Shown here one piece after another: positions 31,103 to 40,646 of a stretch of DNA of 64,000 bases. This stretch comes from CAVVEQ01 sp963802095 (lineage in GTDB: Bacteria > Chloroflexota > Anaerolineae > Anaerolineales > Anaerolineaceae), in the NCBI GenBank assembly GCA_963802095.1, contig CAWDHI010000007.1, positions 496,001-560,000 of the forward strand, given 5' to 3'. Each line of letters opens with the position of its first letter. Positions within the stretch are counted from its first letter, which is position 1. Both the position numbers and the translations under genes were made by a program. Under the pieces are notes generated by a model. That model was not told the DNA's origin. It worked only from the letters and a program-made list of their open reading frames with translations, and made no database searches.

Positions 31103-31878
31103 TTCTTATTCATCTCCCAGATCATGCGGAGACCATCCAGGGTCAACCAGGGGGCGTTGTGGGTGATCACCTTCGTCTCAGCGGCGATGATATCCACCAA
31201 TCCGCCAGTACCGATCACGCGCATATCTTTCCCCAGCTCGTGCCGAAAGCGCTCCACCATGCCTTCTACCAGGGCGATATACCCGAAAAGCAACCCCGAT
31301 TGCATGGCATGGATCGTATTTCGGCCGATCACATTCGGCGGGCGCTCCAGGTCCACGCGCGGGAGCTTGGCCGTGCGCTGAACGAGGGCGTCGGCGGCTA
31401 TGCCGATGCCCGGGGTGATGGCTCCACCAAGATATTCTCCTTTGGCATTAAGTGCGTCAAATGTGGTGGCGGTTCCAAAATCGACAATGCAAGCCGGGCA
31501 GCCATAGAGCGCGCGGGTAGCCACAGCGTCCACGATCCGGTCTGCGCCTACCGCGGATGGATCTTCATAAAGAATGGTCAGGTCTGTGCGTGTGGTTTGA
31601 TTAACAACAAGAGGGTCCAACCCGAGGTAATCCCGGCAAGCCTGGCGGATTCGGCTGCCCACAAGGGGAACCACGGTGGCGAGGGAGATTCCTTCCAGGC
31701 TGGAGGCATGGCAATTCGCATTCTGGAGCAAACCCAGCAACTGTAAACCGTATTCATCCGGCATGCGTTCGTGATCGGTAGCAAGGCGCCAGTGCGAACC
31801 CAGAATGGAACCCTGGTAAAGCCCAAGGGTGATGTTGGTATTGCCGATGTCGATGGCGAGAAGCATTTTTTCGTTCAC
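31099..31878 (-). CDS. coaX: Type III pantothenate kinase
   Basis: Phosphorylates pantothenate, the first step of coenzyme A synthesis; 259 residues. ASKHA-fold motifs: LLAIDIGNTNITLGLY (P-loop, Asp at about residue 10), GADRIVDAVAT with the catalytic Asp, VDFGTATTFDAL and GAITPGIGIAADAL, and VIGTGGLVDII near the C-terminus. GTG at 31878 and the in-frame ATG four codons later are both possible starts; AAGGA lies about 10 bases upstream of the GTG. It heads the coaX-coaBC pair, so the two CoA steps are made together. Confidence 0.95.
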   Translation of the reverse strand: MNEKMLLAIDIGNTNITLGLYQGSILGSHWRLATDHERMPDEYGLQLLGLLQNANCHASSLEGISLATVVPLVGSRIRQACRDYLGLDPLVVNQTTRTDLTILYEDPSAVGADRIVDAVATRALYGCPACIVDFGTATTFDALNAKGEYLGGAITPGIGIAADALVQRTAKLPRVDLERPPNVIGRNTIHAMQSGLLFGYIALVEGMVERFRHELGKDMRVIGTGGLVDIIAAETKVITHNAPWLTLDGLRMIWEMNKK

Positions 31879-31961
31879 CCCATTGATCCTTGTAAGAATC
31901 CAGTCATCCCAAACCCTATAATTCTAGCCATTCAGTGCCTTTTACACAAGCCAATAACCGT

Positions 31962-33827
31962 TCAAGGTGTGGCTTCTATTATCCCAGCCGCGATATCGTA
32001 ACGGTTAAAGGCTGGCATCAAATACACACCTTGTATGTGAGGCCGAAGCTCCCTGATCAGACCAGATGCAATCTCTGCACCAATTTGGGGGCTTTTTTCT
32101 CCGGCGGTTTCCATTTTCTGCATGATGTTCGGCGGGATCTCCACTCCTGGGACTTCCTGGTGTAGAAAATTGGCGTGGCGAAAGGTGTGCAATGGCAGGA
32201 TTCCAAGGAGGAGCGGGGTGGAGAGAGGGCCATATTCCTTGCGGTAGGTATCCAGAAAAATTTCTGCGGCATCAGCTTCATACACCGGCTGGGTGAGGAT
32301 GAAATCGGCTCCCGCTGCCACCTTACGGTGAAGATTGCGGGCTTCCCGCATGGCATCCGCGGGATTCAGGTTTAAGGCACAGCCAACGAAGAAGGAGGTT
32401 GGCTGGCCGATATCACTACCGGAATGATCCAGCCCTGCATTGAAGCCTTCCTTAATTAATCGAATCAACCCCGAGGGGACGAGATCAAAGTTATCCGCGG
32501 CGTTGGGATAATCCCCGATGGCGGTGGGATCTCCCATGATCACAAATATATTCCGAACTCCGATTGCATGTGCGGCAAGCAAGTCGCCTTGCACGCGCAG
32601 AAGGTTCCTTCCGCGGGTGGGGAAATGCAGCACGGTTTCAACGCCTACCGTCCTCTGGATCAAAGAACATACCGCCCAGGGACTCATGCGCATGCGGGCC
32701 ATGGGGCTATCGGCGACATCGATGACATCTGCACCGGATTCGGCGAGCAGACTCGCCCCGGCTAGCAATTTCTGGGTGGCCAATCCGCGGGGAGGATCCA
32801 TCTCCACCGCGAAGACGAACTTGCCACCGGCCAGCTTCTGCGCCAATCCAGTGGGTTGCTCACAATTCTCGCAGGGTTCCTCAGTTTCGCGGCTCTCCTG
32901 GATGGATTGAACCAAAATGGTATCAACGGGAGCGGAATCCACCGCGTTACGCATCTGGGAGATGTGGGTGGGGGTTGTTCCGCAACATCCGCCGATCACG
33001 CGCGCCCCGGACTGCCAGAAGGAAATGGCGTAATCCCCGAAATATTCCGGCGTCGCTGGGTAAAAAATTCGCCCACTAACCTGTTCCGGCCAGCCCGCGT
33101 TGGGCATGACGGAAAAACGCCCTTCCGGGAGCGCCTGGCGCATGGACTTGAGAATACGCAGGATCTGGTCCGGGCCTCCGGAGCAGTTGACGCCGATGAT
33201 ATCGGCACCAGCGTCTTTCATTTTTACCGCCACCTTTTCAGGTGTGTCGCCCAGCAGGGTGCGGTCATCGCGGGTGAAGGTCATGGATGCCAGGATGGGG
33301 AGGTTTTCATCCACCTCGCGCGCCGCCAGGATGGCTTCCCGAACCTCGTAGAGGTCGGTCATGGTTTCGATGATGACCAGGTCAATGCCACTTTGTGCCA
33401 GGGCGGAGATCTGCTCCCGGAAGACCTCTCTGGCTTCTTCAGGTTGAATGCGACCAAATGGCGCGAGGCGAACACCCAACGGGCCGACATCCCCGGCTAT
33501 ATAAACTTTTTTAAATGATGCAAGGATTACGCGGCGAGCCAGTTCCACGGCGGCGGTGTTGATCTCCACCAGGCGTGAATCCAGCTCATGTTTGGACAGT
33601 TTGAAGCGGTTGGCACCAAAAGTATTCGTCTGGATTATTTGGGCTCCAGCGTCGATGTATTCATGATGAATATCTGCCACAAGGCTGGGTTGGGTCAGGT
33701 TGAGAAGGTCAAAACAGTGCTGGAAACCCTGGCCGCGCTGGTGAAGCATGGTGCCCATGGCGCCATCAGCTACAAACGGTCGGGGAGAGGAATCGAGATC
33801 ATCAAGGAACTTGTATGACGCGGTCAT
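31962..33827 (-). CDS. Homocysteine S-methyltransferase / methylenetetrahydrofolate reductase fusion
   Basis: A 621-residue YitJ-type fusion. Residues 1-300 are a homocysteine methyltransferase barrel: VADGAMGTML at the start, zinc ligands in GVNCSGGP and GGCCGTTPTH. A linker with CENCEQ (about 318-323) precedes the MTHFR domain (about 335-621): KFVFAVEMDPPRGL, VFVIMGDPTAIGDYP-type loop and AAGADFILTQPVYEADA. The protein supplies methyltetrahydrofolate and may itself methylate homocysteine. It follows metH by 21 bases and so falls under the same SAM riboswitch. The extra CxxC pair in the linker is unusual, though its role is unknown. Confidence 0.93.
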   Translation of the reverse strand: MTASYKFLDDLDSSPRPFVADGAMGTMLHQRGQGFQHCFDLLNLTQPSLVADIHHEYIDAGAQIIQTNTFGANRFKLSKHELDSRLVEINTAAVELARRVILASFKKVYIAGDVGPLGVRLAPFGRIQPEEAREVFREQISALAQSGIDLVIIETMTDLYEVREAILAAREVDENLPILASMTFTRDDRTLLGDTPEKVAVKMKDAGADIIGVNCSGGPDQILRILKSMRQALPEGRFSVMPNAGWPEQVSGRIFYPATPEYFGDYAISFWQSGARVIGGCCGTTPTHISQMRNAVDSAPVDTILVQSIQESRETEEPCENCEQPTGLAQKLAGGKFVFAVEMDPPRGLATQKLLAGASLLAESGADVIDVADSPMARMRMSPWAVCSLIQRTVGVETVLHFPTRGRNLLRVQGDLLAAHAIGVRNIFVIMGDPTAIGDYPNAADNFDLVPSGLIRLIKEGFNAGLDHSGSDIGQPTSFFVGCALNLNPADAMREARNLHRKVAAGADFILTQPVYEADAAEIFLDTYRKEYGPLSTPLLLGILPLHTFRHANFLHQEVPGVEIPPNIMQKMETAGEKSPQIGAEIASGLIRELRPHIQGVYLMPAFNRYDIAAGIIEATP

Positions 33828-33848
33828 TAATCACCTTCGTATCTCAGC

Positions 33849-36800
33849 TCATTCCTGCCTGCCGGCGGCGACGTTGTAATAACTTGCTGCCGGGTGGTGA
33901 ACGATAATCGCAGCTGTGGATTGCTCGGGGATGAGCTGGTAGGCACTTGTTAGGCGCATACCCAGTTCAACTTCCACAGGCAGCAGATCGAAGACTTTTT
34001 GGTGGTCGGCAAGATCTGGAATGGCGGGATATCCCCAGGAATAGCGTTTTCCCTGTTCCTTTTCGAGGCCAAGTTCGCGGCGGATATGCGCGTGCAGGTA
34101 GTTGGCTGCTGCTTCCGCCATTTGCACGGCCAACCCGTGGGCAAAATACGCCTCGGTGATCTCACCCGCGGTATTCAATACCTCGATCCTTTGGGTGGCT
34201 GCCTGACCCACGGTGACAACCTGCAGGGCGACAACGTCCATTTTCGAAGATCCCTTGGGTAGGAAGTAATCAGAAAGGCAAAGATGTTCCTGGTCACCCT
34301 GGCGCGGGAAGGAAAACCGGTTCATTTCCAAAGGGGAGGCGGAAGCCAGGCTGCCGGGGTCAAACAGCACCAGGTCATTACCATCTGCCTGGCAGGGGAA
34401 ATATCCATACACACCCTGCGGCCGGATCCACCCGGTGCGCAAGGCTTCCTTTTTCATCTCCTCCAGGCGCAAGGTGAACTTTTCCTCCATTTTCTTCCAG
34501 GCGTCCCCATGGGCGTTTTTTGCGCCCCAGGAGAGCCGGTAAAGTTCCTTGAGAGAAAGATGCTCAAAAACTTCTTCGAGGGGCATCTTGTGCACCACGC
34601 GCGGACCCCAGGTAGGCGGACGGGGGATGAACTCTGCTGGCGGGGTGGTGGAACGGATCGTTGCAGGCGCAGACGGTGATTTTACCTGGGACTCGCGTTC
34701 AAGCTCCTGGCGGGATTCAGCCAGGTTCTCGGCGAGGAAATCCTGCCTGCTTTGAGGATCGATGAGGCGGTCCACGGTGCTGAGACCTTCGAAAGCATCC
34801 TTACAATAGAAAACACCACCCGGGTAAAAGTTTCCATCCTCCACCTGCAGGATACGCCTGCCAAACCGGCGGTTGATGGCAGCCCCACCGATCAGAACAG
34901 GAAAATTCAATTTCCGCAGGGAAAGCTCGTTGACTATGGCGGGCATTTGCCGGCTGGTGCTGACAAGCAGCGCGCTCAGACCGATTGCATCGGCATTAAC
35001 CTCGACGGCTTTCGAAATGATCAGCTCGGCAGGAACCTGTTTGCCCAGATCGATCACCTCATACCCGTTGTTGGAAAGGATGGTCTTGACCAGGTTTTTG
35101 CCGATATCGTGCACATCGCCATAAACCGTGGCTAAAACAACCCTGCCTTTGGATGCGCCTTCTTTTCTCTCCAGATATTGTTCCAAATGGGTGACCGAAG
35201 CTTTCATCACCTCAGCTGATTGCAGAACGAAAGGCAGGATCAGTTCACCAGCACCGAACCGGTCTCCGACCTCTTTCATGGCGGGTAGAAGCACGGTATT
35301 GAGGACATCTATGGCTGCTGCATGTCGTTTATGAGATTCAGATGGGGTAACGATTTCATCAATATCCGCTTCCACGCCTTCCTTGATCCGGTGGAGGATC
35401 TTGAAGTGCAGCCGCTCTCGCGGATCCATCCCGGTGAGCTCCGACTTCTGCAACTCGGCACCGGCTCCCTCGGGCAAGGCCTGGAAATGGTTGATCAGAT
35501 TCTGAAGAGCTTCTGGCGCGCGATTGAAGATGAGTGCTTCACCGAGATCGCGTTCCTGGTCGGAAAGATCGGTGTAGGGAGTGATCTGGGCGGGATTCAC
35601 GATGGCCATATCCAAACCGGCTTGCACAGCATGATAGAGCATCAAGCTGTTAAGCACTCCGCGAGCCCGCGAATCCAGCCCAAAGGATACATTGCTAACG
35701 CCCAGCGAGGTGAGCACGCCCGGGAGGGCTGTTTTGATCAGGCGAATGCCTTCGAATGTCTCGAGGGCGGAACGGGAATATTCGGGATCGCCGGTAGCCA
35801 GGGTGAAGGTTAACGCGTCGAAGACCAGGTCCTGGGGGCGAAGGCCATATTTTTCCACCGCCAGAAGATGGATCCGCTGGGCAATCTCCAACTTGCGTTC
35901 TGCGGTCTTAGCCATGCCATTTTCATCAATGGTCAACGCGATCACTGCAGCGTTGTATTGCCTGGCCAGGGAGAGGATGCGACCTGCTTTTGCCTCGCCA
36001 CCTTCCAAATGGACGGAATTCAGCAGGCAGCGTCCGGGATAATTCTTGAGAGCAGTTTCCATCACGTCCGGCTCAGTGCTATCGATAACCAGCGGGATGC
36101 GCATCACCGGTGCCAGGATCTTGATCGCTTTCCGGATCGAATCCGCCTCATCGCTTCGCTCGGTGAGCGCCACACAGAGATCCAACCCGTGCGCGCCGGT
36201 ATTGACCTGCTGGCGGGCGATGGAGAGGATGGCATCGAAGTTTTGATCCAGGATGATCTGTTTGAACTTGGCGCTTCCCTGGGTGTTCAGTCGTTCACCG
36301 ATAAGGAAGGGGCGGGGTTCCTGCTGCATGGTCTGCGCCTGGATACTGGAAGCAAGCAACGCGGATTGAAAAACAGGGCGCGGCGGGTTGGCATGCCCGT
36401 GAATACGTTCGACAAGCCTGCGGAGGTGCTCGGGTGTGGTACCGCAGCAACCCCCAACCACATTCACATGATACTTTTCAACGAATTCTCCCAGTGCAGC
36501 GGCAAACTCTACAGGTGTCAGCGGGTAAACTGCTTCCCCGTCCACGTTGAGAGGCAAACCCGCATTTGGGATGCAGGATACCGGTAGGGGGGATTGGGCG
36601 CTGAGCACCTGGATGGGTTCGCGCATATGCTCCGGTCCTGTGGAACAATTCAACCCGATGACATCGATTGGAAGCCCTTCCAGGATGGTTTGAACGGCGG
36701 TGATATCCGTTCCCAAAAGCATTCGACCGGTTGTATCCAGGGTTACCTGTGCCTGGATGGGCAGGTAAACCCCGGTTTGTTGGAATGCCTGCTGTATTCC

Positions 36801-37349
36801 GTGAATGGTTGCCTTGACCTCGAGGATATCCTGCGAAGTTTCGATCAGCAGCAGGTCCACACCCCCGGTGATCAACCCTTCTGCCTGCTCCCTGAAGGTT
36901 TCCGAAAGCTCGTCCACGGTGATATTGGAAAGTTCGGGATCGTTCATTGAAGGCAGTTTGCCGGAGGGGCCGATCGACCCGGCAACGAAGCGGGGATGAT
37001 CCGGAGTGGAAAGCTCATCGGCAACTTTCCGGGCTAGCGCGGCAGCAACGCGATTAATTTCCAGCACTTTATCTGCCAGCGAGTATTCCGTCAGAGTGAT
37101 GCGGTTGGAGCGGAAGGTGCAAGTCTCGATCACATCCACACCGGCTTCAAGGAAGGAACGGTGAACGGAGAGGGGAGCTTGCGGGTAACTGAGGACGAGG
37201 TAGTCATTACAACCCTCTGTCCTTTCTCCGCCGAATTCCTTAACCGTCAGGTTCATTTTTTGCAGGTTGGTACCCATGGCGCCGTCGAAGATCAACACAC
37301 GCTGTTCAAGCGCATCCAGAAACCTGCGATTCGTATATTTTCTTTCCAT
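33849..37349 (-). CDS. metH: Cobalamin-dependent methionine synthase
   Basis: Transfers methyl from methyltetrahydrofolate to homocysteine through cobalamin; about 1166 residues. Start chosen at ATG 37349, five bases after AGGAGG; a GTG two codons upstream overlaps that site. Domains in order: homocysteine barrel (1-330; GLNCSTGP and GGCCGTTP zinc ligands), pterin-binding barrel (about 345-610; RPFLIGERLNTQGS), B12 cap and binding domains (about 640-890; the cobalt-ligand motif DVHDIG near residue 748), and a reactivation domain (about 960-1166; RYSWGYPAIPDL). The reactivation domain is shorter than in E. coli but keeps the SAM-binding motif. First gene of the riboswitch-controlled operon. 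Confidence 0.96.
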   Translation of the reverse strand: MERKYTNRRFLDALEQRVLIFDGAMGTNLQKMNLTVKEFGGERTEGCNDYLVLSYPQAPLSVHRSFLEAGVDVIETCTFRSNRITLTEYSLADKVLEINRVAAALARKVADELSTPDHPRFVAGSIGPSGKLPSMNDPELSNITVDELSETFREQAEGLITGGVDLLLIETSQDILEVKATIHGIQQAFQQTGVYLPIQAQVTLDTTGRMLLGTDITAVQTILEGLPIDVIGLNCSTGPEHMREPIQVLSAQSPLPVSCIPNAGLPLNVDGEAVYPLTPVEFAAALGEFVEKYHVNVVGGCCGTTPEHLRRLVERIHGHANPPRPVFQSALLASSIQAQTMQQEPRPFLIGERLNTQGSAKFKQIILDQNFDAILSIARQQVNTGAHGLDLCVALTERSDEADSIRKAIKILAPVMRIPLVIDSTEPDVMETALKNYPGRCLLNSVHLEGGEAKAGRILSLARQYNAAVIALTIDENGMAKTAERKLEIAQRIHLLAVEKYGLRPQDLVFDALTFTLATGDPEYSRSALETFEGIRLIKTALPGVLTSLGVSNVSFGLDSRARGVLNSLMLYHAVQAGLDMAIVNPAQITPYTDLSDQERDLGEALIFNRAPEALQNLINHFQALPEGAGAELQKSELTGMDPRERLHFKILHRIKEGVEADIDEIVTPSESHKRHAAAIDVLNTVLLPAMKEVGDRFGAGELILPFVLQSAEVMKASVTHLEQYLERKEGASKGRVVLATVYGDVHDIGKNLVKTILSNNGYEVIDLGKQVPAELIISKAVEVNADAIGLSALLVSTSRQMPAIVNELSLRKLNFPVLIGGAAINRRFGRRILQVEDGNFYPGGVFYCKDAFEGLSTVDRLIDPQSRQDFLAENLAESRQELERESQVKSPSAPATIRSTTPPAEFIPRPPTWGPRVVHKMPLEEVFEHLSLKELYRLSWGAKNAHGDAWKKMEEKFTLRLEEMKKEALRTGWIRPQGVYGYFPCQADGNDLVLFDPGSLASASPLEMNRFSFPRQGDQEHLCLSDYFLPKGSSKMDVVALQVVTVGQAATQRIEVLNTAGEITEAYFAHGLAVQMAEAAANYLHAHIRRELGLEKEQGKRYSWGYPAIPDLADHQKVFDLLPVEVELGMRLTSAYQLIPEQSTAAIIVHHPAASYYNVAAGRQE

Positions 37350-37382
37350 GAGCACCTCCTGCCGGGCACACCCCGGTAAGAT

Positions 37383-37410
37383 AAGAAAAATCCTCTCTGG
37401 ATGGAGAGGG
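37383..37410 (-). terminator. Riboswitch expression-platform terminator before metH
   Basis: On the minus strand a 6-bp stem (37404-37409 with 37392-37397) is followed by A and five T residues. It lies between the SAM-I aptamer and the metH ribosome binding site, where it can end transcription when S-adenosylmethionine is bound. Confidence 0.85.
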
Positions 37411-37429
37411 TAGCGTTCTTTCTGCCTGC

Positions 37430-37536
37430 CTCATCTTCCAGAATTTCCGCGCCTGCGGAATCTGCCGGATTTGGCACCAGCTTTTTCGCGGTTGCCGAGG
37501 TTTCGCAGGGCCGGTCCCTCCGCCTCTCTGGATGAG
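37430..37536 (-). promoter_or_regulatory. SAM-I (S-box) riboswitch
   Basis: Read on the minus strand the aptamer opens with CTCATCCAGAGAGGCGGAGG, then GGACCGGCCC, the GAAACCTCGGCAACC segment, GGTGCCAAATCC and closes with GGAAGATGAG. P1 pairs 37530-37536 with 37430-37436. These are the invariant S-box elements, including the kink-turn and the pseudoknot loop bases. It controls metH and the downstream homocysteine methyltransferase/MTHFR fusion. Confidence 0.95.
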
Positions 37537-37632
37537 TGAAAACCAGTTCGAATCGTATTCTACCATAAAGCAAGATGGTATGAATCCTGCTTGGATTTGG
37601 GGATAAAATAAAGTCGAAACAGGAATGATACT

Positions 37633-38037
37633 TTGAAGAAATTTCCCTCAGTTCAATCCATTTTCATTCTCAGCGGCATCCTTGCGGGATGCGGGTTTCT
37701 GGGTCTGATAATCCTTATCTTTGCCACGCTGCCAACCCTGGGTCCACGTTGGCTATTTTTCTTTTTACTGACCCTGCTTGCCATCGGGGTGTCGCTGCCG
37801 CTCATCCACTTCCTGCACCGCCGGTTCCCCAGCGAGCCGCAGGTGAACACCGGCATTCTTCTGCGCCAGGCTATCTGGGTGGGAGTATATGTCGATTTGC
37901 TTGTGTGGCTTCAACTGGGGCGAGCCCTGGATACCGCCCGGGCGATTTTTATTGCCGTCGGGTTGATCGTGATCGAATTCCTGCTGCGCATGCGGGAGCG
38001 CAGCGAGTTTCAACCTCCCAAACCAGCCAATGAGTGA
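37633..38037 (+). CDS. Small four-helix membrane protein, unknown
   Basis: A 134-residue hydrophobic protein with about four membrane helices (roughly residues 5-29, 36-57, 73-92 and 96-115) and a short charged C-terminal tail (RMRERSEFQPPKPANE). The start is TTG at 37633 with only a weak GGAAT-type site upstream. I do not recognise the family. Its last eight bases overlap the start of selA, so translation of the two is probably coupled, but nothing in the sequence links it to selenium. Confidence 0.68.
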   Translation: MKKFPSVQSIFILSGILAGCGFLGLIILIFATLPTLGPRWLFFFLLTLLAIGVSLPLIHFLHRRFPSEPQVNTGILLRQAIWVGVYVDLLVWLQLGRALDTARAIFIAVGLIVIEFLLRMRERSEFQPPKPANE

Positions 38038-39376
38038 TCTGCGTTCCTTGCCATCCGTCGACCGTTTGCTGCGTCATGAGGACGCTGAAACTTTGATAAA
38101 GGAGTATGGCAGGCCGCTAACACTGGATTCCATCCGGGAAACGCTGGATTTCATACGGAAGGGAAAAATCAGTGATAAGAAGAAATGGTCTGAAGAAGAG
38201 ATACTTGGACAAGCCGGATTACGATTATGGGATTGGACATTTCCCACCCTCACACCAGTCATCAATGCCACGGGCGTTATCCTGCATACCAATCTCGGCC
38301 GTGCGCCCATCACGGATCCTTCTCTTTATAACCGAATTTCAGGTTATTCCTCTCTTGAATACGATCTGGGAGAGGGGGGGCGGGGATCACGCTCTGACCA
38401 CGCTGAAAAGTTGCTGACACGATTAACCGGGGCGGAGGCTGCACTTGTGGTCAATAACAACGCAGCAGCCGTATTGGTGGCGTTGACCGCACTTTGCAAG
38501 CGAAAACGGGTGATCATCTCACGCACGCAATTGGTGGAGATTGGGGGGGGGTTCCGGGTGCCTGAGGTGCTGGCGCAGTCAGGTGCCAAAATGGTGGAGA
38601 TTGGAACCACCAACAAAGTGCACCCTGCTGATTATACGGAAGCTTTGCAGGAAGGCGCCGGGGCGATTCTGCGCGCGCACCACTCCAATTACAAGCTGAT
38701 CGGATTCACCAGTGAGCCTTCGCTGGAGGAAATGTCCGAGATTGCCCACAGGTATGATACTCTCCTGATCGACGACCTGGGTTCGGGCGCACTGTTGGAT
38801 ACGACACAATTCGGGTTGGCACACGAACCCATGGTGCAGGAATCTATGACTGCTGGGGCGGACCTGGTGTGCTTTTCTGGTGATAAGCTATTAGGCGGTC
38901 CACAGGCAGGGATCATTATCGGCAAGCGAGAAATAATCTCGAAGATAAAAAAACATCCCCTGGCAAGGGCGGTACGGATCGATAAATTATCCCTGACGAT
39001 CCTATGCCGGGTGCTGGATCTGTATCTACGTGATAGAGCCCTGGAGATTCCGGTATGGAAAATGATCTCCCGGAGCGAAGCGGATCTTGAACAGACTGCC
39101 CTGCACTGGAGAAAAAGACTGGGGAAGGGTGATGTTGTGAAAGGTCAATCCACCGTTGGCGGGGGAAGTCTGCCAGGCGAAACCCTTCCTACCCGGCTTC
39201 TTTCTCTGGAGATTACCAAAGTGGATAAAGCGCTCAGCCTTCTTCGCGCAAACGATCCACCTATCATCGCCCGCATCGAACGTGATAGGATCATATTCGA
39301 CCCAAGGACGGTCTTCCCCGAGGAAGAGAATAAGCTGCTCGAAGGTCTGGAGAAAATATTTTTGAAAGATCTTTGA
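38030..39376 (+). CDS. selA: L-seryl-tRNA(Sec) selenium transferase
   Basis: Converts seryl-tRNA(Sec) to selenocysteyl-tRNA(Sec) with selenophosphate, using PLP. The 448-residue product starts with the SelA N-terminal segment LRSLPSVDRLL, then NATGVILHTNLGRAPI, GSRSDHAEKLLTRLTGAEAA, LVVNNNAAAVLVAL and ISRTQLVEIGGGFRVPEV. The PLP lysine is K286 in FSGDKLLGGPQAGIIIG, the SelA version of this site. Length is typical. Its presence means the organism decodes some UGA as selenocysteine, provided selB, selD and tRNA-Sec exist elsewhere; none is in this window. It overlaps the upstream membrane-protein gene and is followed by an M24 peptidase. Confidence 0.95.
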   Translation: MSDLRSLPSVDRLLRHEDAETLIKEYGRPLTLDSIRETLDFIRKGKISDKKKWSEEEILGQAGLRLWDWTFPTLTPVINATGVILHTNLGRAPITDPSLYNRISGYSSLEYDLGEGGRGSRSDHAEKLLTRLTGAEAALVVNNNAAAVLVALTALCKRKRVIISRTQLVEIGGGFRVPEVLAQSGAKMVEIGTTNKVHPADYTEALQEGAGAILRAHHSNYKLIGFTSEPSLEEMSEIAHRYDTLLIDDLGSGALLDTTQFGLAHEPMVQESMTAGADLVCFSGDKLLGGPQAGIIIGKREIISKIKKHPLARAVRIDKLSLTILCRVLDLYLRDRALEIPVWKMISRSEADLEQTALHWRKRLGKGDVVKGQSTVGGGSLPGETLPTRLLSLEITKVDKALSLLRANDPPIIARIERDRIIFDPRTVFPEEENKLLEGLEKIFLKDL

Positions 39377-39410
39377 ATGAGATTTCATATTTGAAATGGG
39401 AGGGAAGGAA

Positions 39411-40646
39411 ATGAGAAGCGACCTGGATGCCTTGATGAAAAAACAAAAAATCGATGCTATGCTGGTGACAGGACCCACCCAGCACAATGCGTCGATGGTG
39501 TATTTCACCGGGCTTGCCCACATCACCACCGCTTATCTTTTCAAAAAGCGGGGAAAAGCTCCGATTCTGATCCACCCACCCATGGAACGGGATGAAGCAG
39601 CCCTCACCGGAATGGCGTTGAAAAGTTTTAATGATTATCCTGCTGCTGCCTTCCAAAAGGAAGCCGCTGGAAATGCCGCCAGGCTTTCTGCGCTTCGGCT
39701 GAAGAAAATGCTGACGGATGCGGGAATTTCCAAAGGCAGCCTTGCGCTTTACGGGCAGAATGACCTTGGCAGCGGATGGTCAATTTTTTCCGAACTACAA
39801 AAGGAGATGCCTGAACTAACCTTGATCGGTTTTCCACAGGATGAGTTGTTGATGCAGGCTATGATGACCAAGGAAGAGGATGAGATCGAGCGTATCCGAA
39901 AAATGGGGCGCATCACCATCGAGGTGGTCGCTGAGACTGCGGATTACCTCTCGAGTCGTAAGGTTAAAAAAGGCGTGCTTTTGAAAAAGAATGGGGATCC
40001 ACTGAAGATCCGGGATGTAAAGCGAAAGATCGACCTTTGGCTGGCGGAACGAGGCGCTGAGAATCCAGAATCCACAATTTTCGCCATAGGCAGGGATGCG
40101 GGTGTACCGCATTCCTCCGGGAATCCCGACGACATCCTGAAAACCGGGCAAACGATCGTTTTTGATATTTTCCCCTGCGAGGCTGGTGGCGGCTACTTCT
40201 ACGATTTCACCCGCACCTGGTGCATTGGGTACGCGACCGACTCCGCCCTGAAGCTCTATTACGACGTCCGGTCCGCCTATCAACAGGTGATGTCTGCTCT
40301 CAAACAAGGTGCGCTCTTTTCCGAAAGCCAGTCTCTCACCTGTGAGATTTTCTATAATCAGGGGCATCCCACCATTCGCGAGGACATTAATACGGAGAGG
40401 GGATATGTCCACAGTGTAGGTCATGGGATCGGGCTGCGGGTCCACGAGAAACCATGGAGCGGTTCCATCTCCACAGCCACCGACTGCTTGCTGGACGGGA
40501 GTGTCTTCACCGTGGAACCCGGACTATATTACCCGGAGGAGGGTATGGGAGTGCGGCTGGAGGATTCAGTGCTTGCAAGAGCAGATGGTACCTTCGAAAT
40601 CCTTGCGCCATACCCGTTGGATTTTGTGATCCCGGCCAGGAAATGA
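39411..40646 (+). CDS. M24 metallopeptidase (Xaa-Pro aminopeptidase-like)
   Basis: A 411-residue cytosolic peptidase. I chose ATG 39411, preceded by GGGAGGGAAGGA; an ATG at 39396 would place that site inside the gene. The N-terminal half is a creatinase-like domain (DALMKKQKIDAMLVTGP). The pita-bread domain has all five metal ligands: Asp in VFDIFP, Asp in YDFTRTWC, His in VGHGIGLRVHE, Glu in FTVEPGLYY and Glu in VRLEDSVL. It likely trims peptides with proline in second position. Follows selA by 34 bases and overlaps the next gene by ATGA. Confidence 0.9.
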   Translation: MRSDLDALMKKQKIDAMLVTGPTQHNASMVYFTGLAHITTAYLFKKRGKAPILIHPPMERDEAALTGMALKSFNDYPAAAFQKEAAGNAARLSALRLKKMLTDAGISKGSLALYGQNDLGSGWSIFSELQKEMPELTLIGFPQDELLMQAMMTKEEDEIERIRKMGRITIEVVAETADYLSSRKVKKGVLLKKNGDPLKIRDVKRKIDLWLAERGAENPESTIFAIGRDAGVPHSSGNPDDILKTGQTIVFDIFPCEAGGGYFYDFTRTWCIGYATDSALKLYYDVRSAYQQVMSALKQGALFSESQSLTCEIFYNQGHPTIREDINTERGYVHSVGHGIGLRVHEKPWSGSISTATDCLLDGSVFTVEPGLYYPEEGMGVRLEDSVLARADGTFEILAPYPLDFVIPARK

